A stretch of DNA of 64,000 nt from Flavobacteriaceae bacterium (GCA_016649715.1 JAENXC010000001.1:62001-126000); one strand, 5' to 3'. Positions 26,257-35,090 are shown, numbered from the stretch's first letter. The notes: generated by a model not told the origin, from the letters alone. Translations and numbers: made by a program.

Positions 26257-26273
26257 TATTAATGGTTTACCTA

Positions 26274-26310
26274 ATAAAAGAAACAGCTCCCAAAATGTAA
26301 ATGGGAGCTG
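26274..26310 (-). terminator. Intrinsic terminator (minus strand) between a small gene and the FG-GAP gene
   Basis: Nine-bp stem CAGCTCCCA (26284-26292) with TGGGAGCTG (26302-26310), 9-base loop, followed on the minus strand by a T-rich tail (complement of 26274-26283). It lies downstream of the frame ending at 26329 and upstream of the FG-GAP gene, so a transcript ends here. Confidence 0.8.
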
Positions 26311-26328
26311 TCGCTAAAATAGTGTGGT

Positions 26329-26556
26329 TTAATTTTCTTTATATATTACATTTTCTTCTACAGTTCCATCATAATATTCCTTTTGAAGATTATAAAGACC
26401 TGGATCCAATTCATTGATCAAAACAGGGTTATTGATTCCTACTGAATCCTTGGGTGTAATGGTAACATTGCTATTAAAAATCCCATCGTTAAACCGTGTA
26501 AGGCTACCACTTTTGGGCCGTTTGTTCCAATTGTCGTAGCATCTGCGCAAATTCAT
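26329..26556 (-). CDS. Small hypothetical protein or gene remnant
   Basis: 75 residues from ATG 26556, without signal peptide; the frame can be opened further upstream to 26703, but that part is AT-driven and improbable. The C-terminal half (ITPKDSVGINNPVLINELDPGLYNLQKEYYDG) reads like a folded beta-rich protein tail. I do not recognise it. It is supported by a good minus-strand terminator 19 bases after its stop. It may be the truncated 3' end of a larger gene whose start was lost when this stretch entered the oxidase region. Confidence 0.35.
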   Translation of the reverse strand: MNLRRCYDNWNKRPKSGSLTRFNDGIFNSNVTITPKDSVGINNPVLINELDPGLYNLQKEYYDGTVEENVIYKEN

Positions 26557-26785
26557 AATAAAGAATAAGGTAAGGTTGTATATCTTAAGATTTATTAAAG
26601 ATATAAAATTATCCCAAATATCTGATTTTCTTAAATTTTTTATACCATTAAACTTTGAATTATGGAAAGCAAAACATTTTTGTAAATACTTAAATAAAAG
26701 CATATGATTACTTCAATTTAAAATCTGAAGAATTTTTTGAAGGTTTCAACGGTCTTCCCAAAAAATAAAATTAACACCCAAAAAA

Positions 26786-26816
26786 TTGCCCAACCCCCTT
26801 TTACCCTGTATTTTTG
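26786..26816 (+). promoter_or_regulatory. Promoter of the SCO-type gene cluster
   Basis: TTG at 26786-26788, 20-base spacer, TATTTTTG at 26809-26816: a good match to the Bacteroidota TTG/TANNTTTG consensus. It is 23 bases before the ATG at 26840. The cluster thus has its own promoter, separate from the oxidase genes upstream. Confidence 0.65.
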
Positions 26817-26839
26817 CTTTGCGAAAAAAATTTGTGCAA

Positions 26840-27484
26840 ATGAAGAAGTATTTAGTCCTCGGCATCCTTTTTATACTACCCATAACGGCGTACATCTTTT
26901 TTGCCATGAGCACCAATCATTTTAAACCCTTGCCCATCATTAGCCAGTCCGTAGCAGAGCTGGACGGTTTTAAAACCCTCGATGGAAAACCGGTGCAATT
27001 GGAAAACCGCATTACCGTTTTAGGCTTTTTTGGCAATAACTTGGAAGCCCATAGGGCGTATGCCTACAATCTTGCGCAGAAAATATACAGTAAGAATCAC
27101 GGGTTTAAGGAATTTCAGTTTGTCATTCTTTTGCCCAATGGCGCAGAGGAACAAGCCCGAAGTATTGAAGAAAAACTAAAACAGGTCGCTCCCACCGATG
27201 CTTGGTTTTTTGCTTTTGGTGCCGATGAGGACATCACACGGGTTTTTCAATCGTTGAAATCGAACATAACCTTGGATCCCGATCTATCAACCCCTTATGT
27301 TTTTATAGTGGACAAGGAACGAAATCTCCGCGGCCGTGATAACGACGAAGATGAAGGCATAATGTACGGCTTCGACTCCAGCAACATCGCCGAGATAAAC
27401 AACAAAATGAGCGACGACGTAAAAGTGCTTTTGGCAGAATACAGACGGGCTTTGAAGAAATATAAATCGAATAGGGAAATATAA
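26840..27484 (+). CDS. Membrane-anchored thioredoxin-like protein of the oxidase assembly cluster
   Basis: 214 residues from ATG 26840, just after the promoter; a longer frame reads through the promoter and is rejected. One N-terminal membrane helix (MKKYLVLGILFILPITAYIFF) anchors a thioredoxin-fold-like domain (strands ITVLGFFGNN, EFQFVILLPNG, WFFAFGA and the cis-Pro-like TPYVFIVDKE). The CxxC/CxxxC of SCO proteins is absent: the equivalent site reads FFGNNLEAHRAY. It is therefore not a thiol redox or copper protein of the usual kind. It precedes SCO and DUF420 genes, so a role in oxidase assembly is inferred from context only. Confidence 0.7.
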   Translation: MKKYLVLGILFILPITAYIFFAMSTNHFKPLPIISQSVAELDGFKTLDGKPVQLENRITVLGFFGNNLEAHRAYAYNLAQKIYSKNHGFKEFQFVILLPNGAEEQARSIEEKLKQVAPTDAWFFAFGADEDITRVFQSLKSNITLDPDLSTPYVFIVDKERNLRGRDNDEDEGIMYGFDSSNIAEINNKMSDDVKVLLAEYRRALKKYKSNREI

Positions 27485-27544
27485 ATAAGTTGGCAGTCGC
27501 AGTTTTCAGTCGCAGTTGGAAGTAAAAACTTTACGAGAAATAAA

Positions 27545-28168
27545 ATGAAAAAGAATTATTCATATATAGGCATTTCCTTCATCATTCTGGTTTTTGGAAT
27601 TTGGGTGGTGCCGAAAATTGTAGCTACACTTTCAAAGCCAAACCTCGAAACGATGGGAGCCGTGCCAGCTTTCAGTTTTACGGATCAAAACGGAAAAACA
27701 ATTACCAATAACGATTATAAAGACAAAGTATATGTGGTTGAATTTTTCTTCACCACTTGCCCCAGCATTTGCCCAATTATGACTGAAAACATGCTCAAAA
27801 TTCAAGATGAATTTATGGGCAATCCAAAAGTGGGAATGGTTTCATTCTCCATTGATCCAGGGCACGACACGTCCGAAGTATTAAAGGAATATGCCAAAAC
27901 CAAAGGCATTACAAAACCACAATGGCATTTATTGACGGGCCCAAAAGAAGAAATATTCAAACTCGCCAATGAAGGTTTCAATCTCTATGTAGGCGATGCT
28001 GCAGAAGTGGAAGGTGGTTTTGAGCACTCCGGGTTTTTCGCATTGATAGACCAAAACGGCAATATCCGTTCCCGAAAGGACGAAAACGGAAACCCAATTA
28101 TTTACTACGACGGTCTTGACGACAAAGGAATTCAAATGCTGAAGGAAGACATCAAAAAACTTTTATAG
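27545..28168 (+). CDS. SCO1/SenC family copper-delivery protein
   Basis: 207 residues. One N-terminal membrane helix (about 5-27) and a thioredoxin-fold domain with the copper-binding Cys72-x-x-x-Cys76 (TTCPSICPIM) and the conserved distal His161 (FEHSGFF). SCO proteins load copper onto the CuA centre of cytochrome oxidase subunit II, at the outer face of the cytoplasmic membrane. Followed after 3 bases by the DUF420 gene, so they are coupled. The preceding 60 bases include a short GCAGTCGCAG direct repeat. Confidence 0.95.
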   Translation: MKKNYSYIGISFIILVFGIWVVPKIVATLSKPNLETMGAVPAFSFTDQNGKTITNNDYKDKVYVVEFFFTTCPSICPIMTENMLKIQDEFMGNPKVGMVSFSIDPGHDTSEVLKEYAKTKGITKPQWHLLTGPKEEIFKLANEGFNLYVGDAAEVEGGFEHSGFFALIDQNGNIRSRKDENGNPIIYYDGLDDKGIQMLKEDIKKLL

Positions 28169-28171
28169 CAG

Positions 28172-28699
28172 ATGCAGCCTTCCAAAGTAGACACAAAAAA
28201 ATATAACGTTTGGATATGGATTTTCTCCATCGGCATCCCCGTAACGATTGCGGTTTTGTTTTCCGTGAAAATTCCGGGCGTGGAAAGATTGGGGTTTTTA
28301 CCGCCAATTTATGCAACCATCAACGGAATAACAGCCATTCTTTTAATAACCGCAGTTTATCAAATTAGAAAGGGCAACCGAAAAACCCACGAACGCTTGA
28401 TGAAAACGGCAATTGGTTGCTCCGTGTTGTTTTTGATTTTGTATATGACCTATCACATGACTTCGGATTCAACTATTTACGGTGGCGAAGGGATTTTAAA
28501 GCACATCTATTATTTTATACTTTTAACGCATATTTTGTTGTCCATCGTCATTATTCCTTTTGTGTTGATAACCTACATTCGGGCCATTTCGGGACAGTTT
28601 TACAAACACCGAAAAATAGCGCGGTTCACCTATCCGCTTTGGCTGTATGTCGCAATATCGGGAGTGATTGTTTATTTAATGATTTCGCCGTATTATTGA
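28172..28699 (+). CDS. DUF420 family membrane protein
   Basis: 175 residues with five predicted membrane helices (first about 15-33, last about 150-172). The family-typical histidines are visible in TYHMTSD, HIYYFILLTHILLS and YKHRKIARFTYPLW. DUF420 (CtaM-like) proteins sit beside SCO and oxidase genes in many bacteria and are linked to oxidase assembly. Start ATG 28172 is 3 bases after the SCO stop. Confidence 0.92.
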   Translation: MQPSKVDTKKYNVWIWIFSIGIPVTIAVLFSVKIPGVERLGFLPPIYATINGITAILLITAVYQIRKGNRKTHERLMKTAIGCSVLFLILYMTYHMTSDSTIYGGEGILKHIYYFILLTHILLSIVIIPFVLITYIRAISGQFYKHRKIARFTYPLWLYVAISGVIVYLMISPYY

Positions 28700-28742
28700 A
28701 TAGAAAAAAGAGAATAGAAAAAAGACAAAAGAAACAGGAAAT

Positions 28743-28976
28743 ATGAAACTCAAAATTCTTCTCACCATATTGCTTCTTTTTATAATTGCGCTCCCCGCTG
28801 AAGCCCAATGCGCCATGTGTCGCGCCGTTCTTGAAAGTGAAGAAGGAGGTCAGACCGCCAAAGGCATCAACAACGGAATTGTTTATTTAATGATCTTCCC
28901 CTATCTGCTTATCGGCGGCGTTGGCTACGCAATCTACCGAAGCCGAAAAAAAGCACGCGAACAGGAAACCGAATAA
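28743..28976 (+). CDS. Small membrane protein with N-terminal CxxC motif
   Basis: 77 residues. A signal peptide (MKLKILLTILLLFIIALPAEA) would leave a mature N-terminus QCAMCRAVLESEEGG, so the CxxC is presented at the outer face. One membrane helix (about 47-65) and a basic/acidic tail follow. I do not know a named family, though a gene of this kind downstream of DUF420 is conserved in flavobacteria as far as I recall. Location suggests a redox or metal-handling role in oxidase assembly (inference). Last gene of the SCO cluster. Confidence 0.75.
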   Translation: MKLKILLTILLLFIIALPAEAQCAMCRAVLESEEGGQTAKGINNGIVYLMIFPYLLIGGVGYAIYRSRKKAREQETE

Positions 28977-29051
28977 TTTTTACAGCTTTTATTGTAACAT
29001 CCAACGGGTTTTAAAGTCTTATTAATTGTGAATAATATTTTTTATGGGGGA

Positions 29052-29092
29052 GAATTTTTTCCTCCCTTTAGGGTTGGGGAAAGAAAAAATTC
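29052..29092. repeat. Hairpin-forming intergenic repeat upstream of the ABC efflux operon
   Basis: Exact 10-bp arms GAATTTTTTC (29052-29061) and GAAAAAATTC (29083-29092) enclose CTCCCTTTAGGGTTGGGGAAA-type sequence that extends the stem imperfectly. The C-run/G-run core resembles the repeat at 8011-8147. It lies in the 239-base gap 28977-29215; a TATTTTG near 29190 may be the operon's -7 element. Confidence 0.6.
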
Positions 29093-29215
29093 GGCATTAG
29101 ACACTTTTCAATTATTTACGTTTAAACCGAAACCTATAATCTTTTCAAGTCTTAACAAGAATTTCACAATAATAAAGATGTTTCCCCTTTATTTTGTAAT
29201 CCAACAATTTTCAGG

Positions 29216-29923
29216 ATGATAGAAATCAAAAACCTTCACAAATCGTATTACATGGGCAAGAATTCGCTTCATGTTTTAAAAGGAATAAATTTTACGGTTT
29301 CCGAAGGCGAAATGGTTTCCATCATGGGTTCTTCCGGTTCGGGAAAATCCACTTTACTGAACATTCTCGGTATTCTTGACGAAGCTGATGAAGGCACTTA
29401 CACGCTGGACGGCACCTTAATAAAGGATTTAAATGAAAAAGTTGCCGCACAGTACCGCAACAAGTTTTTAGGGTTCATCTTTCAATCCTTCAACCTTATC
29501 AATTACAAATCTGCGCTGGAAAACGTGGCAATGCCGCTCTATTACCAAGGCGTGAAGCGAAATATCCGCACAGAAAAGGCGATGCACTATCTTGAAAAAG
29601 TAGGACTGGCAGATTGGGCTTCGCACCTTCCCAGCGAGCTTTCCGGAGGACAAAAACAACGTGTCGCCATTGCACGGGCCTTGGCCAGCGACCCAAAAGT
29701 TCTTCTTGCCGACGAACCCACGGGAGCATTGGATTCTAAAACTTCGCATGAAGTAATGGAACTCATCCAAGGCATCAACGACGAAGGAAAAACCATTATC
29801 ATCGTTACCCACGAAGTAGATATTGCACACGTGACCAAGCGCATCGTAAACCTAAAGGACGGAATTATTATTGACGATTCCAAGGTAACCCAAGTTCGCG
29901 CAAAAGCTGAAGCCTATGTTTAA
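29216..29923 (+). CDS. ABC transporter ATP-binding protein, MacB/LolD type
   Basis: 235 residues. Walker A GSSGSGKST (38-46), Q-loop FIFQSFNL, ABC signature LSGGQKQRVAIARAL, Walker B VLLADEPTGALD and the switch His in IIVTHEVDIA are all intact. Drives the two MacB-type permeases encoded downstream; the first overlaps by 8 bases. The set (ATPase, two permeases, two adaptors, one TolC) is a tripartite-like efflux or lipoprotein/peptide export system. Substrate unknown. Confidence 0.95.
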   Translation: MIEIKNLHKSYYMGKNSLHVLKGINFTVSEGEMVSIMGSSGSGKSTLLNILGILDEADEGTYTLDGTLIKDLNEKVAAQYRNKFLGFIFQSFNLINYKSALENVAMPLYYQGVKRNIRTEKAMHYLEKVGLADWASHLPSELSGGQKQRVAIARALASDPKVLLADEPTGALDSKTSHEVMELIQGINDEGKTIIIVTHEVDIAHVTKRIVNLKDGIIIDDSKVTQVRAKAEAYV

Positions 29924-31160
29924 TATTGAACGCTGGCAGGAAATATTTGAAGCGATTAGCAAAAACAAATTGCGAACGTTTCTCACTGGGCTTTCAGTAG
30001 CTTCGGGTATTTTTATTTTGGTCATTTTGCTCGCCATTGGCCAAGGAATGTCCAACGGTGTTGCAAAGGAATTTGAAAACGATGCAACAAACCGCATTAG
30101 CGTTTGGACCAATGTAACTTCAGTACAATACAAAGGACTAAATCCTGGCCGAATTATTGAAATGGACAACCGCGATTACGAAATGGCGGTCGCAGAAAAC
30201 ATCGATAAACTGGATCTCAAATCTGGAGTTTACAGCCGCTGGGGACAATTGACCACCTACAAAAAGGAAAACGGAAGTTACCGAGTGGAAGGCGTTCGCA
30301 GTGATTATCAATTTTTGGAAAACGAAACCTTGGTGGCTGGAAGATTTATAAACCAAAGCGACCTGAACAATTTTGAAAAAATAGCCATAATAGGCAATCA
30401 AGTGTATTTAGACCTTTTTAAAGATAAAAATGCACTCGGGGAATACGTTGACATTGGGGGCATAAAATTCAAAGTAGTTGGTATTTACAGCGACCCCGGT
30501 GGTGAGCGTGAAGAGACCCGCATATTTATTCCCTTGACAACCGCCCAGCGGGTTTACAATGCTGGCGATAAGCTTCGATCGTTAGCTTTTACACTTCAAA
30601 AGCAGGATAAATATGAGGATGCTTTGGCAGCTTCCGAAGCTTTTTCGGCACAATTGGAAGCAGATTTAAAAGCGAAACACACCATTGCACCATCAGATGA
30701 AAGAGCTGTAAACATCAACAATACGTTGGAAAATTCCAAAAAGTTTTACGATCTCAACAATATGATTCGCTGGTTTTTTTGGGGTGTGGGTATTTGCACC
30801 ATTATTGCAGGAGTGGTGGGTGTTAGCAACATTATGCTTATTATCGTTAAAGAGCGTACCAAGGAAATCGGCATTCGCAAAGCCATTGGTGCACAGCCGT
30901 GGTCCATTATTTGGATGATCTTGCACGAATCAATTTTTGTAACCGCAATTGCTGGTTTTGTGGGGCTAATATTCAGTTTGATTTTGTTGCAATTGGTTGG
31001 CCCTTTCATTGAAACGGCATATATCAGCAACCCTTCGGTAGATTTTTCGGTAGCCATCACAACGGTTGTTATACTTGTTGTTGCAGGTGCTCTTGCTGGA
31101 TTTTTTCCGGCCTATCGGGCCGCCAATATCAAACCCATAGAAGCATTGCGCGATGAGTAA
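29916..31160 (+). CDS. MacB-type ABC transporter permease (first)
   Basis: 414 residues. MacB topology: one N-terminal helix (about 20-42, LRTFLTGLSVASGIFILVILLAIGQG), a periplasmic MacB_PCD domain (about 50-270), then three C-terminal helices (about 286-310, 333-358, 373-395) with the FtsX signature GVVGVSNIMLIIVKERTKEIGIRKAIGA. It overlaps the ATPase by 8 bases and the next permease by 8 bases, so the three are translationally coupled. Probably heterodimerises with the next permease. Confidence 0.94.
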   Translation: MFNIERWQEIFEAISKNKLRTFLTGLSVASGIFILVILLAIGQGMSNGVAKEFENDATNRISVWTNVTSVQYKGLNPGRIIEMDNRDYEMAVAENIDKLDLKSGVYSRWGQLTTYKKENGSYRVEGVRSDYQFLENETLVAGRFINQSDLNNFEKIAIIGNQVYLDLFKDKNALGEYVDIGGIKFKVVGIYSDPGGEREETRIFIPLTTAQRVYNAGDKLRSLAFTLQKQDKYEDALAASEAFSAQLEADLKAKHTIAPSDERAVNINNTLENSKKFYDLNNMIRWFFWGVGICTIIAGVVGVSNIMLIIVKERTKEIGIRKAIGAQPWSIIWMILHESIFVTAIAGFVGLIFSLILLQLVGPFIETAYISNPSVDFSVAITTVVILVVAGALAGFFPAYRAANIKPIEALRDE

Positions 31161-32424
31161 ACTTTTCAGCAGAGACAGTTGGGCAGAAATCATTGAAGCC
31201 CTAAGCAGCAACTGGTTCAGGACGGTACTCACCGCCTTTGGAGTACTTTGGGGTATTTTTATTTTAGTGATCTTGCTTGCCGCTGGCAATGGTTTGGAAA
31301 ACGGTATAAAACAAGGTTTTGCTGGTATGGCAACCAATTCTATGTTTATGTGGACACAAACCGCTTCCCAACCCTACAAAGGTTTGCCAAAAGGACGCAG
31401 GTACAATTTCAAAACAGATGATGTTCCAGCAATAAAACGAAATGTTGACGGTCTTCGTTTTGTTTCCCCAAGAAACCAATTGGGCGGTTTCCGCGGAAGC
31501 AATAATGTTGTAAGAGGTCTTCAAACAGGGGCATTCAACGTGTATGGCGATTATCCTGAAATAATTCAGCAGCAACCCATGGATATCATGTCGGGCAGGT
31601 TCATAAACTATTCCGACATCAACGAAAAGCGTAAAGTTGCTATAATAGGTAGTGGCGTGCAAAGTGCTTTGTACGAGCCAAAAGAAGAAGTGATTGGTTC
31701 CTATATCAAAATAAACGGCGTCAATTTTATGGTGGTCGGAACTTATAAAAAGAAAGGTAACAACGGCGATCCAGAAGAAATGCAAAAGGAAATTTACGTG
31801 CCGTTCACAGCCTTCTCCCAAGCCTTCAATATGGGCGATATTGTTGGCTGGATGGCCATCACCGCCAAAGATGGATATTCAATAACTGAGCTGAAACCAC
31901 AAATTTTTGATTTAGTTAAAACACGCCACAGCATTAATCCAAACGACGACCGTGCTGTGGGAAATTTTGACCTTTACGAAGAATTCAGCAAGATAAACGG
32001 CTTGTTCACCGCCTTAAATTTTGTGGCCTATTTCGTGGGGATTTTGGTGCTGCTTTCAGGAATTATCGGTATCAGTAACATTATGTTAATTGTGGTGAAA
32101 GAAAGAACCAAAGAAATCGGCATTCGTCGCGCTTTGGGTGCAACACCGTGGAGCATTCGCGCTCAAATATTACTTGAATCCATTTTCCTAACTATCGTTT
32201 CGGGAATGGCAGGTATTGTTTTGGCTACCGCCGTGCTTTGGCTTGTAAACTATAAGCTCAGCACCATGGACACCAGCGAAATGATGTTTATAAACCCATC
32301 GGTCAATATAGGCGTTGTGTTTATTGCTTTGACCATTTTGATAGTTTCAGGGCTTCTGGCAGGGTTGATTCCCGCACAGAACGCCATAAAAGTAAAACCT
32401 GTTGAAGCATTGAGAACTGAATAA
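31153..32424 (+). CDS. MacB-type ABC transporter permease (second)
   Basis: 423 residues, a clear paralogue of the preceding gene: N-terminal helix WFRTVLTAFGVLWGIFILVILLAAGNG, periplasmic core, and C-terminal FtsX region GIIGISNIMLIVVKERTKEIGIRRALGATPWSIR. The periplasmic domain differs more than the helices, consistent with a heterodimer having asymmetric substrate surfaces. Followed after 48 bases by an adaptor gene. Confidence 0.94.
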   Translation: MSKLFSRDSWAEIIEALSSNWFRTVLTAFGVLWGIFILVILLAAGNGLENGIKQGFAGMATNSMFMWTQTASQPYKGLPKGRRYNFKTDDVPAIKRNVDGLRFVSPRNQLGGFRGSNNVVRGLQTGAFNVYGDYPEIIQQQPMDIMSGRFINYSDINEKRKVAIIGSGVQSALYEPKEEVIGSYIKINGVNFMVVGTYKKKGNNGDPEEMQKEIYVPFTAFSQAFNMGDIVGWMAITAKDGYSITELKPQIFDLVKTRHSINPNDDRAVGNFDLYEEFSKINGLFTALNFVAYFVGILVLLSGIIGISNIMLIVVKERTKEIGIRRALGATPWSIRAQILLESIFLTIVSGMAGIVLATAVLWLVNYKLSTMDTSEMMFINPSVNIGVVFIALTILIVSGLLAGLIPAQNAIKVKPVEALRTE

Positions 32425-32447
32425 AATAATTGAAGTTTAATTAAAAG

Positions 32448-32467
32448 ATTCCTGCCTTCGCGGGAAA
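32448..32467. repeat. Short hairpin repeat before the adaptor gene
   Basis: TTCCTGC-CTTC-GCGGGAA, a near-palindrome (one G:T pair) of the dispersed ATTCCTGCCTTCGCAGGAAT type seen in flavobacterial intergenic DNA. It lies 5 bases before the ATG of the adaptor gene, where it could affect translation. Confidence 0.55.
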
Positions 32468-32472
32468 TTATT

Positions 32473-33642
32473 ATGAAAAAAACAAAAACCATAATCATCC
32501 TCGCCACAATAGCAGTATTGTTCGTAGGCTCTATGTATTGGCTGTATTCCAAAAACGCAGAGGATCCAGTTGTTTATGAAACGGAGAAACCTGTAATGGG
32601 TTCCATCGTGAAAAAAACCGTAGCCACGGGAAGCATCGTCCCCAAAGAGGAAGTGCTCATAAAACCCAACATTTCAGGAATTATCGATGAAATTTTTGTG
32701 GAAGCGGGTGAAATTGTAAAAGCTGGCGACCTGATTGCAAAAGTGAAAGTGGTGCCAAATGTTTCGTCTTTAAACAATGCGAAAAGCAATATTAACAGTG
32801 GTAGAACACAGGTTGAAACTGCCCGGCTTGCTTTTGAAAATCAAAAAAATATCTATAATCGTCAGAAAGAACTGTTTGAAAAAGGGGTAATTTCCGCCAA
32901 TGAATTTGATACTGCACAATTATCTTACGATCAAGCCCAACAAAGGCTGAAGCAAGAACAAGTTGGACTCACAGCAGCAAATCAAAATTACGACATCGTA
33001 AAAACAGGAACCACAAGCGGAATGGGCACTTCGGCAAATACTGAAATCAGGGCTACCGTTTCGGGTATGGTTTTAGACATTCCCGTAAAAACCGGAAACC
33101 AAGTTATTGAAGCCAACAATTTCAACGACGGAACAACCATCGCAACCATAGCCGATGTTGACAAAATGATTTTCGAGGGAAAAGTGGACGAAAGTGAAGT
33201 TGGAAAAATAAAAGAAGGCCTTCCCTTGGAAATTACCGTAGGCGCCATACCCGACAAATCTTTTGATGCCGTATTGGACTACATCGCCCCAAAAGGTGTG
33301 GATGAAAATGGCGCCATTCAGTTTGAAATAAAAGGAACGATGAAACATTTAGACACCACCAAAACCTTCATTCGAGCCGGCTTAAGTGCCAATGCCTCGA
33401 TTATTCTGGCGAAAGCCGAAAACGTGCTTACCATTAAGGAAGCCTTAGTCCAATACGACCCAAAAACGGAAAAATCTTTTGTGGAAGTAATGGTCAGCGA
33501 TCAAAAATTTGAGAGACGGGACGTGGAACTGGGCGTTAGCGATGGCATTGATGTAGAAGTAAAAAGCGGCGTTTCCAAAGACGATAACATAAAAGTATGG
33601 AACCAACTAAAACCCGCTCCCACATTAGGCGGCAGAGGATAA
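32473..33642 (+). CDS. HlyD/MacA-type periplasmic adaptor (first)
   Basis: 389 residues. N-terminal membrane helix (IIILATIAVLFVGSMYWLY), a split lipoyl/barrel-sandwich domain (EVLIKPNISGIIDEIFVEAGEIVKAGD and EIRATVSGMVLDIPVKTG halves), a coiled-coil hairpin between (about 95-165) and beta-barrel/membrane-proximal domains. It bridges the ABC permeases to the TolC channel. A second adaptor follows the tolC gene, so the two may belong to alternative or mixed assemblies. Confidence 0.92.
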   Translation: MKKTKTIIILATIAVLFVGSMYWLYSKNAEDPVVYETEKPVMGSIVKKTVATGSIVPKEEVLIKPNISGIIDEIFVEAGEIVKAGDLIAKVKVVPNVSSLNNAKSNINSGRTQVETARLAFENQKNIYNRQKELFEKGVISANEFDTAQLSYDQAQQRLKQEQVGLTAANQNYDIVKTGTTSGMGTSANTEIRATVSGMVLDIPVKTGNQVIEANNFNDGTTIATIADVDKMIFEGKVDESEVGKIKEGLPLEITVGAIPDKSFDAVLDYIAPKGVDENGAIQFEIKGTMKHLDTTKTFIRAGLSANASIILAKAENVLTIKEALVQYDPKTEKSFVEVMVSDQKFERRDVELGVSDGIDVEVKSGVSKDDNIKVWNQLKPAPTLGGRG

Positions 33643-33678
33643 ATCCTCTGTGTCCTCTGTGACTCTGTGGTTAAAAAA
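33643..33678. repeat. CTCTGTG-rich dispersed intergenic repeat
   Basis: Three CTCTGTG occurrences in CCTCTGTGTCCTCTGTGACT followed by CTGTGGTT. This phrase recurs widely in Bacteroidota intergenic regions (general knowledge). It follows the adaptor stop codon directly. Confidence 0.5.
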
Positions 33679-33756
33679 GACACAATTCTAATTAAAAATT
33701 ATAATTTTTGTAACGCAACAGCAATGCAAAAGACTCATTCAGCAATATAAAAACGT

Positions 33757-35088
33757 ATGAAGAAGCTAGCAATCCCATTCTTTTTTTTGATAGTAAGCAT
33801 TTCCTTAACCGCTCAAACAAAACAGTGGACACTGCAGGAATGTGTAAATCACGCACTGGAAAATAACATTTCTGTAAAACAAAGTGAACTAAATTTGGAA
33901 AGCACTGATGCCGATAAACTGGAAGCTATCGGTAATTTTCTACCTTCCTTAAATGCAAATGCCAGCTTTTCAAAAAACACAGGACTCAGCTTAAACCCAA
34001 CCACTAACCAGTTGGAAAACACAACTTTTGGTTCGGCCTCGGGCGCCATAAATGTGGGCTACACCCTTTTTGATGGCCTAAAAAACGTACGCCAATTGCA
34101 ACGCTCAAAACTATCTCAGCTTGCCGCACAGTACCGTTTGGATAAAATGAAGGACGATATTGCACTGGCCGTAGCCAATTCCTATTTACAGGTTTTGCTG
34201 AACAAAGCAAATCTGGAAGTGACCAATTCACAGAACATTGTAACTCTTGAGCAGCTGGATAGAACAAATAATCTTGTGGATGCCGGCGTACTGCCAAGAG
34301 GCGATCTTTTGGAAATTAAAGCTACCGATGCCAGTGAAAAACAAAAAATTGCAGTTGCTGAAAACACTGTGAAAATTTCATTGATAAGTCTTGCTCAACT
34401 TCTGTTGATAAAGGATTATTCCAATTTTGATATTGCTGATGAAGAGTATAAAATTGTGGACGGTGGCATTGCCGATAAAGATGTTTCCGAAATAATAGCC
34501 AGCGCAAAAGCAACTCGTTCCGAAGTGAAAATTGCTGAAAAAAACGTGGAACTTGCTAAAAAGGATTTACAGATTTCCCGCGGAAATTACTACCCAACGC
34601 TTTCCGCGTTTTTTGGATACAACACCCGTTACGCAGACAATGACATATTGCAACGTCAATTTGTGGAACAGTTGTATTTGAATGACGGTATTGGTTATGG
34701 CCTGCAACTGAATGTGCCTATTTTCAATGGTTTTACAGCGCGGAGCAACGTAAAACGGAACAAAGTCAATTTAAAAAATACTGAATATCAACTAGAGCAG
34801 GCAGAGCTCGATTTGGAATCTAACGTCTATCAAGCCTATGTAGATGCAAACGGAGCTTTGAAAGCTTATGAAGCGGCGACAGTTGCTTTAGAATCGCAAG
34901 AATTGGCTTATCAATATGCAAAAGACCGCTACGATGTTGGGCTTACAAACGCTTTCGATTTTAGTCAATCAAAATTGCGTTTTGACAATGCAAAAATTGA
35001 AGTAAACAGAAGTAAATTTGAATACATTTTTAAACTGAAGGTTTTGGAACTATATTTCGGTGTTCCTGCAAGCGAATTAAAATTTTAA
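33757..35088 (+). CDS. TolC family outer membrane efflux protein
   Basis: 443 residues. Signal peptide (MKKLAIPFFFLIVSISLTAQ), then two OEP repeats with the family cues WTLQECVNHALENN, LPSLNANASF, NVGYTLFDGLKN in the first half and YYPTLSAFFGY, LNVPIFNGFTARSNV, KDRYDVGLTNAFDFSQSK in the second. It forms the trimeric outer membrane duct of the efflux system. Two bases separate its stop from the next adaptor gene. Confidence 0.95.
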   Translation: MKKLAIPFFFLIVSISLTAQTKQWTLQECVNHALENNISVKQSELNLESTDADKLEAIGNFLPSLNANASFSKNTGLSLNPTTNQLENTTFGSASGAINVGYTLFDGLKNVRQLQRSKLSQLAAQYRLDKMKDDIALAVANSYLQVLLNKANLEVTNSQNIVTLEQLDRTNNLVDAGVLPRGDLLEIKATDASEKQKIAVAENTVKISLISLAQLLLIKDYSNFDIADEEYKIVDGGIADKDVSEIIASAKATRSEVKIAEKNVELAKKDLQISRGNYYPTLSAFFGYNTRYADNDILQRQFVEQLYLNDGIGYGLQLNVPIFNGFTARSNVKRNKVNLKNTEYQLEQAELDLESNVYQAYVDANGALKAYEAATVALESQELAYQYAKDRYDVGLTNAFDFSQSKLRFDNAKIEVNRSKFEYIFKLKVLELYFGVPASELKF

Positions 35089-35090
35089 GT

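Noticed and set aside
26329-26703. Longer 124-codon version of the small minus-strand gene
   Set aside because: The first 49 codons are AT-rich and have no plausible protein character; only the C-terminal 75 residues are kept, at low confidence.
29190-29200. TATTTTG as promoter of the efflux operon
   Set aside because: One T short of TANNTTTG and no -33 element at the right distance; noted only in passing with the adjacent hairpin.
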